NCBI RefSeq assembly: GCF_017832355.1
Contig: NZ_JAFIBY010000010.1
Span: 62,001 to 126,000, forward strand
Source: Serratia sp. PL17
GTDB lineage: Bacteria; Pseudomonadota; Gammaproteobacteria; Enterobacterales; Enterobacteriaceae
DNA length: 64,000 bases
Reading direction: 5' to 3'
In this document: positions 8,805 through 16,740 of the stretch, in pieces
Numbering within the stretch: position 1 is the stretch's first letter
How the letters are laid out: each line of letters starts with the position of its first letter
Translations under genes and position numbers: made by a program
Notes under the pieces: generated by a model
What the model saw: only the letters and a program-made list of their open reading frames with translations
Told to the model about the DNA's origin: nothing
Databases searched by the model: none

Positions 8805-9626
8805 ATGAACAAAATGGAACTCAGTGGCTTATTGCAAAACGTTAAAGAGATTGCTTTATCTTCCTTCTCCATTATTGAAAGCAGAAAAAATGAAGTAACA
8901 TTTTTCGAAAAGAAAGACTTGAGCATTGTTAGTGAAGCAGATATTGAAACTGAAAAATATATCCGGGATAGCTTGCAGGCTCTGACCCCGCACATTCCTG
9001 TTTATGGTGAAGAACTGGGTTGTGACATTGCCGATGACTGCCAATTATATTGGCTTATCGACCCTATTGATGGCACCACATGGTACAAATTAGGCATGCC
9101 AGTATACGGTTCCCTGATTGCGCTAATCCAAAACGGTGAACCTATACTCGGCTCTATTGGGCTACCCGCAATAAATACGTTGGTATATGCAGGAAAAGAT
9201 CTGGGGTGCTTTATGAGCGCCGGAAAAAACAATGCCAGGCAGTTGTTGAGTGAGCCAGCTCAAACCGCGCCAATAGGTGTAGAGCAAGCGACCATAACCT
9301 CCTCAGGGATGCATGGCACTTCCACATGGATTGAGAATGGCGATACGCCATGGAATCTGATTTCTGTTCTTGAGAGAGCAAAATTGTTTAAATTTTCCGC
9401 GGATTGTATCCAACACGTCTCAGTATTAAATGGGGCGTCAGATGCGGCTATTGATACCATAATGAAACCCTGGGATAGCGCGGCTATCATCATTTGCGCC
9501 AGAGAGGCAGGCTTAACCGTCATGGATCTTAATGGCAATCAGCACGGGATATTAAAAAGCGGTAACTTATTAACCGCCAAAAGCGAGCATTTAGCCAAAT
9601 CGCTGGTTCAGTTATTAACGCCTTGA
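8805..9626 (+). CDS. Inositol-monophosphatase-fold phosphatase
   Basis: 273 aa of the Mg2+-dependent IMPase/CysQ/HisN-type family. The metal-binding set is complete: E44 region (VSEADIETE), GEE at 68-70, DPIDGT at 86-91 and the C-terminal WD at 223-224 followed by AREAG. The reaction is hydrolysis of a phosphate monoester; substrates in this family include inositol phosphate, histidinol phosphate and 3'-phosphoadenosine phosphate. The N terminus is short and divergent from E. coli SuhB and CysQ. ATG 8805 is favoured (GTGGAT 7 nt upstream); 8790 and 8814 are possible. It closes the A+T-rich + strand run and is followed by a strong bidirectional terminator. It may remove a protecting or activating phosphate from the cluster product, which is inference. 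Confidence 0.78.
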   Translation: MNKMELSGLLQNVKEIALSSFSIIESRKNEVTFFEKKDLSIVSEADIETEKYIRDSLQALTPHIPVYGEELGCDIADDCQLYWLIDPIDGTTWYKLGMPVYGSLIALIQNGEPILGSIGLPAINTLVYAGKDLGCFMSAGKNNARQLLSEPAQTAPIGVEQATITSSGMHGTSTWIENGDTPWNLISVLERAKLFKFSADCIQHVSVLNGASDAAIDTIMKPWDSAAIIICAREAGLTVMDLNGNQHGILKSGNLLTAKSEHLAKSLVQLLTP

Positions 9627-9715
9627 TGATGAGCCACTCGGTTTATAGTTGGTCAACGAATACAGCAGGTGCCGTGCCGTAAAGGCCTTGAGTTTGTGCT
9701 CGCGCCTATCTCGTT

Positions 9716-9749
9716 GTAAAAAGCCCCTGTTCTCGCAGGGGCTTTTTAC
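9716..9749. terminator. Bidirectional terminator
   Basis: Perfect 14-bp palindrome GTAAAAAGCCCCTG / CAGGGGCTTTTTAC around a 6-nt loop. The A and T tracts give a U-tract in both directions, serving the phosphatase gene (+) and the convergent class V PLP gene (-). It marks the right edge of the putative cluster. Confidence 0.92.
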
Positions 9750-9826
9750 TGACACTACGTGGGTGATGTGGATTTTGGTTATTCTGCTGCCCATTACCCA
9801 GAAGTCTCTTTGCGTATGATGCTCCG

Positions 9827-11056
9827 CTACCTTTCGCTGGCGAGCACTTCAAACAGCATGTCAATTTCTTGCTGGGTATTGTAATGCATCATCCCGACGC
9901 GCAGCACGCCGCCGCAGTCCTGCAGCCCCAACTGTTGAATTAAACCCAGAGCATAGAAGTGCCCGCTGCCGACGCAGATATTGTGTTGGCCTAAGCGGCG
10001 AGCAACCTGTTCCGGGGTATGTTCCTTGAAGGTTAACGCAAAGGTCGGCGTGCGGCGCTGGGTATCCGCGGAAGGTGATCCATAGAGTTGGATACTGTCT
10101 ATGTGCTGCAAACGCTGCAAAAAGTACCGGCACAGGCTCTCTTCATGTTGGTGATAACCGGCAAAGCTTTCTTGCAAGCGCTGCCTGAGTGGGGCCCCTG
10201 GCGTGCCCCATTGTGCCAGGTAGTCGATGGCTGCCGTCACGCCGGCGAGCCCTTCGAAGCTCTGTGTCCCCGTTTCAAAACGCCCTGGCCCGATGTCGGT
10301 GGCCGGCTCGACTTTATACGGCTGCAGACGCTGCAACCACTGGGGTGCGATATAGGCCATGCCGATATGCGGCCCGAAGAATTTATAGGCGGAACAGACT
10401 AAAAAGTCACAACCAAGCGCTTGCACATCGATCAGGTTATGCGGAGCGTAGTGCACGGCGTCGACATACACCTGTGCGCCGACACGGTGGGCGGCGTCGG
10501 TAATGGTTTTAATGTCGGCGATGCTGCCGGTAACGTTGGACGCATAGCTGACGGCCACGAGTCTGGTCTTGGCGGTGATGCTTTCACACAGCCGGGCCGC
10601 GTTCAACGAGCAATCCGCGCGCTCCAGCGGTATTTGATGCACCTTGACCTGTTTGTCGGCTGCCGCCTGCTGCCAGCTGGAGACGTTGGCGTAGTGATCT
10701 AACGCAGTGACGATAATCTCATCGCCGGCTTGCCAGTTACGGCTAATGATACGGCTGAGGTGGAACGTCAGCGAGGTCATGTTCATGCCAAAAACGACAT
10801 TGTCGGGCGACGGCGCATTTAAAAAGGCACGTACCGATTCCCGTGCCTGGTTCATGACTTCGGTCGTCTTATGGCTGGAGAAATAGTGTCCGCCCAAATT
10901 GGCGTTATATTTCCCCAGATAATCCGTCATTTTTTCCAGCACGGCTTGCGAAACCTGAGATCCCCCTGGCCCATCGAAAAAGATCGCGGGTTTATCATCA
11001 TAACGCTGGGATAGCGCACTAAATTGGGCTCGGGCGAGTTCGGGCGAAAAAGTCAT
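9827..11056 (-). CDS. Class V PLP-dependent aminotransferase-family protein (cysteine-desulfurase-like, catalytic Cys absent)
   Basis: 409 aa in the SufS/CsdA/kynureninase fold. The PLP-binding residues are visible: H121 (LDHYANV), D199 and H202 (VDAVHYAPH) and the Schiff-base lysine K225 (CSAYKFFGPH). The region where group II desulfurases carry the active-site cysteine (RxGHHCA) reads ICVGSGHFYALG, with no cysteine at the expected place, so classic desulfurase activity is doubtful. It resembles the desulfurase-like subfamily often annotated without known function. Its start overlaps the stop of the upstream dioxygenase gene by 4 bp (ATGA), so the two are translationally coupled. The expected substrate is a (hydroxy)amino acid; lyase, beta-elimination or transaminase chemistry are all possible. 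Confidence 0.75.
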   Translation of the reverse strand: MTFSPELARAQFSALSQRYDDKPAIFFDGPGGSQVSQAVLEKMTDYLGKYNANLGGHYFSSHKTTEVMNQARESVRAFLNAPSPDNVVFGMNMTSLTFHLSRIISRNWQAGDEIIVTALDHYANVSSWQQAAADKQVKVHQIPLERADCSLNAARLCESITAKTRLVAVSYASNVTGSIADIKTITDAAHRVGAQVYVDAVHYAPHNLIDVQALGCDFLVCSAYKFFGPHIGMAYIAPQWLQRLQPYKVEPATDIGPGRFETGTQSFEGLAGVTAAIDYLAQWGTPGAPLRQRLQESFAGYHQHEESLCRYFLQRLQHIDSIQLYGSPSADTQRRTPTFALTFKEHTPEQVARRLGQHNICVGSGHFYALGLIQQLGLQDCGGVLRVGMMHYNTQQEIDMLFEVLASER

Positions 11057-11697
11057 GCTTTTTCTCCCCGAGCTGTCAGGACAAAGAGATCAAGATATCC
11101 TTCTTCTTCCGGGACGATGGTGCTGATCGGCGTAGCGTTATGCCATAGTTTACTGTCCGCCAGTAAAACGGCTTCGCCATCCGCCAGGGCTTTTTTAAAG
11201 AACGGCGGCTGGTGACTATCGGCGTATAGCATGATTTCGCCGCCGACAATGTTTTGCCTGTGGATAGCGATCATCGCGATATGGTCAAAACCATCTTGAT
11301 GAATACCTTCCGGCGCTACCTGCGTTTCGTTATGAATGGCGACAACGCGCATCTGGTGAATTTCAATTTCGGCTCCTTCTGGCAGATCGTTGCTTTCTGC
11401 AAACAGATTACACATTTCCTCCAGCCCGGCGCTTTGCAGCACGGCACTGTCAATCGGCTCGAAGCGGCGTACCACGTTGCCCTGAAAATGGTTGATCTCA
11501 TCAGACTGAACGAAATTGCGCGGTCCAATCTCGCTCACATGGCCATTGGCGTGCTTGACGACCGAATAGCGTCGTAAGCGGTACTTGCCGTCAGCGTGTT
11601 GTGTGTGGGGCAATGAAGAAAACGAGGGCATTAATTGTCGGGTGGCTTGATGGCTAAGTACAGTCATACTTATTACGTTTTCGTGTTTCTGCAACAT
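11053..11697 (-). CDS. 2OG-Fe dioxygenase, free-L-amino-acid hydroxylase-like (IDO family)
   Basis: 214 aa resembling the family of Bacillus L-isoleucine dioxygenase (Pfam 2OG-Fe_dioxy). The metal triad is H133-x-D135 (GIHQDGFDH) and H186 (SKLWHNATPI). Family members hydroxylate free aliphatic or sulfur amino acids. The usual 2OG-anchoring arginine near the C-terminal DILLVTF strand is not in the same place (here GYLDLFVLTARG), so the anchor is uncertain. ATG 11697 was chosen because TAGAGG sits 5-6 nt upstream. The stop overlaps the class V PLP gene start by 4 bp: an amino acid is probably hydroxylated here and then acted on by the PLP partner. Confidence 0.78.
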   Translation of the reverse strand: MLQKHENVISMTVLSHQATRQLMPSFSSLPHTQHADGKYRLRRYSVVKHANGHVSEIGPRNFVQSDEINHFQGNVVRRFEPIDSAVLQSAGLEEMCNLFAESNDLPEGAEIEIHQMRVVAIHNETQVAPEGIHQDGFDHIAMIAIHRQNIVGGEIMLYADSHQPPFFKKALADGEAVLLADSKLWHNATPISTIVPEEEGYLDLFVLTARGEKA

Positions 11698-11913
11698 AAT
11701 CACCTCTAATATGAATCAATATTGTTTTTGTAGGGAGGTATTTCGATTGAATTGTAGTCGACACTATAGCCAGCGCAATTTTTAGTCGGTGTCGATCGCG
11801 GCCCTGCTGTTGCAGCTGTAAACCGCGGTGAACACAAGAAGGGTATAATCAAAGAACAAGGGGCGCCGAATGACGAGCTCAGCTTCACAAAATGATAAAT
11901 TTGAGACGGTTAT

Positions 11914-12363
11914 ATGATTGAGATACGTGAGATAGATCGCGAAAATGTTTTTGATGTTTGTGAACTGACGTCGAACAAAGATGGTGTCGGGACATTATTT
12001 GAAGCATTTATTTGCTGCAATGCGATCTCCATTTCTGAGGCGGCTTATTTTCCTGAATGCCACCCCAGAGCGCTGTACCGCGACGGGGAGTTAATCGGTT
12101 TTTTCCTGTACAAACGCTGGGCGAATCAACTGACCGATGCTGAGATCTGTCGCTATATGCTCGACCACAAATTTATCGGCCAGGGGCTGGGCCGCGCTTC
12201 CTTTGAGGCAATGCTGAGCTACTTCAAAAAGAACGGCGTTAAGCAGGTAACGCTGATGATTGATGAACACAACCTGGTTGCGCAAAAAATGTATTTCTCT
12301 TTTGGGTTCACCTTTACCGGCAAAGTCGACAAGGATGAACATTACTACAGCCTGAACATCTAG
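11914..12363 (+). CDS. GNAT N-acetyltransferase, diamine/polyamine acetyltransferase-like
   Basis: 149 aa with a single GNAT fold; the acetyl-CoA-binding loop is FIGQGLGRAS (about residues 88-97), preceded by a beta strand, and followed by the typical VAQKMYFSFGFTFTG. The pattern (EN...V..L, DGELIGFFLY, ICRYMLDHKF) resembles BltD/PaiA-type spermine/spermidine acetyltransferases. It is divergent from the dioxygenase-PLP pair over a 216-bp intergenic region. In biosynthetic loci such enzymes can modify or detoxify an amine product, but a housekeeping polyamine role is equally possible. Confidence 0.78.
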   Translation: MIEIREIDRENVFDVCELTSNKDGVGTLFEAFICCNAISISEAAYFPECHPRALYRDGELIGFFLYKRWANQLTDAEICRYMLDHKFIGQGLGRASFEAMLSYFKKNGVKQVTLMIDEHNLVAQKMYFSFGFTFTGKVDKDEHYYSLNI

Positions 12364-12441
12364 TGCGCTGTCATCTGGTGTCCTCACAATGCTCGCTCGA
12401 CACGCGGATGGCAGCAACGGCATCGCCCCACCCAGTCAGCA

Positions 12442-12468
12442 CTTACTGCCGGCAATACCGGCAGTAAG
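12442..12468. terminator. Bidirectional hairpin between GNAT and SDR genes
   Basis: Perfect 11-bp stem CTTACTGCCGG / CCGGCAGTAAG with a 5-nt loop, between two convergent genes. No long T tract follows on either strand. Confidence 0.65.
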
Positions 12469-12505
12469 ACTAATGCTGGTCCTTTATAAGGTAGGGATAG
12501 GGGTA

Positions 12506-13339
12506 TTAGCCATCGGTTGAGCGACTGACGGCTTCCCAGGCATTAATATCAGTGTTCATCTGATGCAGTTTTTCTCTGACATACATGACGGCGTCGCTGC
12601 CAAGCAGCAATGATGCCGGTGGCGCAGGGCTATCGAGGAGTTGCAGAATGGCTTTGGCGGCCTTAACCGGATCGCCAGGTTGATGGCCACTGCGTTTTTC
12701 ACGTGTCTCACGAATCGGCCCAAAACTCTGATCGTAATCACTGATGCTACGCGGTGAGCGCACCATTGAACGCCCAGCCCAGTCTGTCCGGAAAGATCCT
12801 GGTTGAATCGCGGTGACCGCAATATTAAAGGGTTTAAGCTCTTTGGTCAGGGTTTCGGAGATACCTTGCAAGGCGAATTTGCTGCCACAATAGTAGCTGA
12901 TCCCCGGTAAGGTAATGAATCCACCCATTGAGGTAATATTGATAATATGGCCAGCGCGGCGTGTGCGGAAATAGGGCAGAAAAGCCTTAATAACGGCTAT
13001 TGCACCAAACACGTTGACCTCAAATTGGTGAATGGCGTCACTGATGGGGGACTCCTCCATTATTCCTTCATGGCCATAGCCGGCATTATTTACCAGCACG
13101 TCAACGGCGCCAATCTCTTGTTCTACATCGGCAACCAGCGGACCGACGTCGGTAAAATTCGTGACATCAAGGATCCGACCGAAACAGCGGCCAGGTGCCA
13201 GAGCGTCGAATTCATCTTTGGCTTGCTGGTTGCGCAGTGTTCCTACTACGCGGTGACCTGCTTCCAGTGCTGCTTCTGCCAGTGCACGGCCAAAGCCGCT
13301 GCTGACGCCGGTGATAAAAAATAATTTTGATGAATGCAT
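12506..13339 (-). CDS. Short-chain dehydrogenase/reductase
   Basis: 277 aa classical SDR. Cofactor motif TGVSSGFG at residues 10-17, structural VNNAG, catalytic serine in INITSMGG and the YYCGSK catalytic Tyr-x3-Lys. NAD(P)-dependent oxidoreductase of unknown substrate. The start at 13339 (MHSSKLFF) has GAGGA 7 nt upstream; the longer form from 13372 would add 11 residues without support. It is divergently arranged with an AraC regulator (161 bp apart), which probably controls it, as in many SDR/AraC pairs. Confidence 0.88.
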   Translation of the reverse strand: MHSSKLFFITGVSSGFGRALAEAALEAGHRVVGTLRNQQAKDEFDALAPGRCFGRILDVTNFTDVGPLVADVEQEIGAVDVLVNNAGYGHEGIMEESPISDAIHQFEVNVFGAIAVIKAFLPYFRTRRAGHIINITSMGGFITLPGISYYCGSKFALQGISETLTKELKPFNIAVTAIQPGSFRTDWAGRSMVRSPRSISDYDQSFGPIRETREKRSGHQPGDPVKAAKAILQLLDSPAPPASLLLGSDAVMYVREKLHQMNTDINAWEAVSRSTDG

Positions 13340-13500
13340 GACGTTATCCTCGGTAAGGGGGACAAGCAGCATAGGGCGGGTAGGGCAAAATCCGTAGCCA
13401 TGATCCTCTCTGATGTTTGCCTATTCCTCTGAGCTCGCTGGACGACCCCGTTACTGAGTGTCAAACTTACATTCCCTTCTACGTCGCTTTGCAGGTGTGT

Positions 13501-14442
13501 ATGGCAATTTCTTCTTCTGGGGTTACCGGCCAGATGATCGCGCTGTTGGATAGGCTGACACCGCGTGAAGGCTACAACCTCACGGCTTTGGCTGACGTAC
13601 GTTTTTTGCGTTCCAACCGTCCGTTGCTGCGCACGCCGGTATTATATGAGCCGGGCATCGTCATTGTTGTGCAGGGAAGAAAACGCGGCTTCTTGGGAAA
13701 GGATGTCTATTTATATGATGCACAACATTACCTGATGGTATCCATTCCTGTGCCGTTTACGATGGAAACGGATGCCAGTGCTTCAGAGCCTATGCTGGCT
13801 ATTTATATGCGATTGGACTTCACCGTCGCGGCCGATCTGCTGTTGCACCTTGCCGATCGTGGGCAGAGCGTCAGCGCACCGCCTCGGAGTATGGTGTCGA
13901 GTCCGATGGATGATGCCATGAGCCATTCAGTTTTACGTTTCCTGCAGGTGATGGCGTCACCACTGGATGCCGAAATATTGGGGCAGGCGATGGTGCGGGA
14001 GATCTATTACCGTGTTCTGACGGGCGCTCAGGGGCAGACACTCCGCAGTGCACTGACCATGCAGGGGCAGTTTGGGAAAGTGGCTAAGGCGCTGCGCAAG
14101 CTGCATGCGGAATATGACTCGTATCTTGATGTGAATGCACTGGCAAAAGAGGCGGGCATGAGCCTGGCCACTTTTCATAGCCATTTTAAAACCATTACTG
14201 AGACATCCCCCATGCAATACCTTAAGTCCACGCGATTGCATCAGGCCAGATTGCTGATGTTGCGGAATAATCTCACCGCTTCAGCGGCAAGTGCACGGGT
14301 CGGGTATGAAAGCGTTTCGCAATTCAGCCGTGAATTTAAGCGTTTGTTCGGGTTAACGCCGATCGGTGAAGTGGCTCGAATGAAACAGAACTTCTCATTG
14401 CCTGCACCGGTTACGCCTTCTGATTTTATTTCTTCTCACTGA
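13501..14442 (+). CDS. AraC-family transcriptional regulator
   Basis: 313 aa. The N-terminal half matches the AraC_N ligand-sensing domain (VLYEPGIVIVVQGRKRG), and the C-terminal ~100 aa carries two helix-turn-helix units (LDVNALAKEAGMSLATFHSHF and ASARVGYESVSQFSREFKRLFG). The start at 13501 follows CAGGTGTGT; an upstream in-frame ATG at 13417 would add 28 residues and overlap the region between the divergent genes. The layout resembles YqhC, an aldehyde-responsive activator of a neighbouring oxidoreductase, so it is likely to activate the divergent SDR gene. The inducer is unknown. Confidence 0.88.
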   Translation: MAISSSGVTGQMIALLDRLTPREGYNLTALADVRFLRSNRPLLRTPVLYEPGIVIVVQGRKRGFLGKDVYLYDAQHYLMVSIPVPFTMETDASASEPMLAIYMRLDFTVAADLLLHLADRGQSVSAPPRSMVSSPMDDAMSHSVLRFLQVMASPLDAEILGQAMVREIYYRVLTGAQGQTLRSALTMQGQFGKVAKALRKLHAEYDSYLDVNALAKEAGMSLATFHSHFKTITETSPMQYLKSTRLHQARLLMLRNNLTASAASARVGYESVSQFSREFKRLFGLTPIGEVARMKQNFSLPAPVTPSDFISSH

Positions 14443-14535
14443 TTAGCTTGTGCGGATACGCCGTGTTTATCTTCGCTAATATCTTATCGAGGAGGTTATG
14501 GCAGAGCGCCTCTTTGTCGCGTGAGCGTATAACGC

Positions 14536-14664
14536 TCACGATATTGCGATTAAAATACCGATAATGCTTATTATTGCAACCCAAAACCATTTAGAGGTTT
14601 TTTCCGGTTTCCACTCTTCACCATACTCAACCTGATAGCCGGGTTTACGATCCTTATTGTTCAT
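14536..14664 (-). CDS. Small single-span membrane protein (42 aa)
   Basis: A 42-codon reading frame: a charged N-terminal half (MNNKDRKPGYQVEYGEEWKP) followed by WFWVAIISIIGILIAIS, one hydrophobic span. Translation signals are good: AAGGA lies 5 nt before the ATG. A perfect hairpin CGTGAGCGT-ATA-ACGCTCACG (14519-14540) overlaps the stop codon and could stabilise the mRNA 3' end. No family recognised. It stands alone in the 790-bp gap between the AraC gene and dcuB. Confidence 0.6.
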   Translation of the reverse strand: MNNKDRKPGYQVEYGEEWKPEKTSKWFWVAIISIIGILIAIS

Positions 14665-15233
14665 CCTATTCCTTGGGATCCTGCATCCATAAATATGCCG
14701 CATTTATTTTAAGATGATTCTTAACGCAATTGAATTGAATCTGCTTTTTTAGGTAAAAATCCTAATGATAGGTGTCGAGAACAGCCACTGAATGAGGGTG
14801 GCATAAGGCTGCGATAATTACCGCTGGATTACCAATGTACTGTTTTCTGTTTCAAGAGATAGAAAGCCTAGTTCGCGATATTGGCTCATGGTCAGCCTTT
14901 CCTCATGTTAAATCAATGCTGACTATTATTTAAAATATTGTGTCTAAAATATATTGTTGCTGTCATTTTGGCTATTTCCTTCATTCCACACATTACGCCG
15001 TATAAGACGTTTATTAGGTCTTTTAATGATGTGCTTTTACATGAATGTATGGGTTTGGTAGCCATTCATTTACACGAAAAACATAATGATAACTTTAATA
15101 AAACAAACTGGTTTCCGCCTGATTTTATTGGGCTTTTTTAATGATGAAAACTAACTATCTGTGATCTTAATCCCTCAATGAAAATGAAAAGAAGTGAATT
15201 ATTAATCATCTTAACAATAAAAATGAGGTTCAC
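14665..15233. other. Intergenic region upstream of dcuB
   Basis: 569 bp, A+T-rich. One frame (TTG 14938 to 15141, 67 codons) has a hydrophobic N terminus but no ribosome site and was not accepted. dcuB promoters are expected here; no convincing FNR box (TTGAT-N4-ATCAA) was found by eye. Confidence 0.5.
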
Positions 15234-16574
15234 ATGTTATTTACGATTCAACTTATTGTCATACTGATCTGCCTTTTTTACGGGGCCAGAAAGGGTGGTA
15301 TTGCGCTGGGGTTACTTGGCGGTATCGGGTTAATTATACTGGTTTTCGTTTTTCACTTGCCGCCAGGGAAACCCCCTGTTGATGTGATGCTGGTTATCAT
15401 CGCGGTAGTGGCAGCATCAGCGGCGCTACAAGCATCAGGGGGACTTGATGTGATGTTGCAAATTGCAGAGCGTTTACTGCGACGTAACCCTAAGTATGTC
15501 TCCATTGTTGCGCCGTTTGTTACCTGTATTTTGACCATTCTCTGTGGTACTGGGCATGTGGTATACACGATATTGCCCATTATTTATGACGTGGCAATCA
15601 AGAACAATATTCGCCCGGAAAGGCCGATGGCTGCCAGCTCTATTGGTGCACAGATGGGGATTATTGCCAGCCCGGTATCCGTGGCCGTTGTATCGCTGGT
15701 CGCCATGTTGGGCAATTTTACCTTTAATGGTAAACATCTGGAATTTCTCGATCTGCTGGCGATTACGATACCCTCTACCCTGTGCGGTATTCTTGCTATT
15801 GGCATCTTCAGTTGGTTCCGGGGTAAAGATCTGGATAAAGATGAGAAATTCCAGAGTTTCATTTCAGACCCGGAAAACTACAAATACGTATACGGTGATA
15901 CAGCAACCTTATTGGATAAAAAGCTCCCAACCAGCAATTGGGTAGCGATGTGGATTTTCTTGGCGACCATCGTTATTGTCGCGCTATTAGGGGCTTTCTC
16001 TGAACTGCGTCCACTCATTAATGGCAAACCACTCTCTATGGTGTTGGTTATCCAGATGTTCATGTTGTGTTCTGGTGCGGTAATCATTATTGCTACCAAA
16101 ACAAACCCAGCGTCTATCTCTAAAAACGAGGTTTTCCGTTCAGGGATGATTGCCATAGTGGCTGTTTACGGTATTGCCTGGATGGCTGAGACAATGTTTG
16201 GTGCTCATTTGAAAGAAATTGAGTCAGTGCTGGGCACCATTGTGAAAGAATATCCTTGGGCCTATGCCATCGTTTTGCTTATCGTTTCCAAGTTTGTTAA
16301 TTCGCAGGCTGCTGCACTTGCAGCGATTGTTCCTGTGGCACTGGCCATCGGGGTTGATCCTGCTTACATCGTTGCTTCTGCACCGGCGTGTTATGGTTAC
16401 TATATTTTACCGACCTACCCAAGCGATCTGGCCGCCATTCAGTTCGACCGTTCAGGAACGACAAATATCGGGCGGTTTGTGATTAACCACAGTTTCATCA
16501 TGGTAGGTCTGATCGGGGTTTCTGTGTCGTGCGTGATGGGGTGGGTCTTGGCTGCCGCATACGGGTTCCTGTAA
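15234..16574 (+). CDS. dcuB: Anaerobic C4-dicarboxylate transporter DcuB
   Basis: 446 aa inner-membrane antiporter that exchanges external fumarate for internal succinate during fumarate respiration. It is nearly identical to E. coli DcuB through most of its length, including the N-terminal [34 protein letters not shown] and the C-terminal [20 protein letters not shown], and has the same length. About 12 hydrophobic segments. In E. coli it pairs with fumB and dcuSR; here it stands alone. AATGAGG lies 6 nt before the ATG. A terminator follows at 16707. Confidence 0.96.
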   Translation: MLFTIQLIVILICLFYGARKGGIALGLLGGIGLIILVFVFHLPPGKPPVDVMLVIIAVVAASAALQASGGLDVMLQIAERLLRRNPKYVSIVAPFVTCILTILCGTGHVVYTILPIIYDVAIKNNIRPERPMAASSIGAQMGIIASPVSVAVVSLVAMLGNFTFNGKHLEFLDLLAITIPSTLCGILAIGIFSWFRGKDLDKDEKFQSFISDPENYKYVYGDTATLLDKKLPTSNWVAMWIFLATIVIVALLGAFSELRPLINGKPLSMVLVIQMFMLCSGAVIIIATKTNPASISKNEVFRSGMIAIVAVYGIAWMAETMFGAHLKEIESVLGTIVKEYPWAYAIVLLIVSKFVNSQAAALAAIVPVALAIGVDPAYIVASAPACYGYYILPTYPSDLAAIQFDRSGTTNIGRFVINHSFIMVGLIGVSVSCVMGWVLAAAYGFL

Positions 16575-16706
16575 CGGATCCGTCGCAGTGGTTGGTTATG
16601 CGGAGAGCAACCTCAGGGTCGATGAGATCGTGGGGTGGGAGCGGGGCTCTTCTCTGCCCAGAGTGCTACCTTCATCCCACATTACTGGCGTATGGATATA
16701 AAAGAT

Positions 16707-16740
16707 AAAAGCCCTGACAATGTCTGCCAGGGCTTTTAAG
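16707..16740. terminator. Rho-independent terminator after dcuB
   Basis: AAAAGCCCTG / CAGGGCTTTT 10-bp perfect stem (16707-16716 and 16728-16737) with an 11-nt loop; A and T tracts make it usable on both strands. Confidence 0.85.

Noticed and set aside
3339-12500. Duplicate of the tRNA-Gly 3' end as an island attachment site.
   Set aside because: No second copy of the T-arm/acceptor sequence was found by eye in the following 9 kb.
14938-15141. 67-codon frame with hydrophobic start, upstream of dcuB.
   Set aside because: TTG start, no Shine-Dalgarno, no recognisable family; A+T-rich chance frame.
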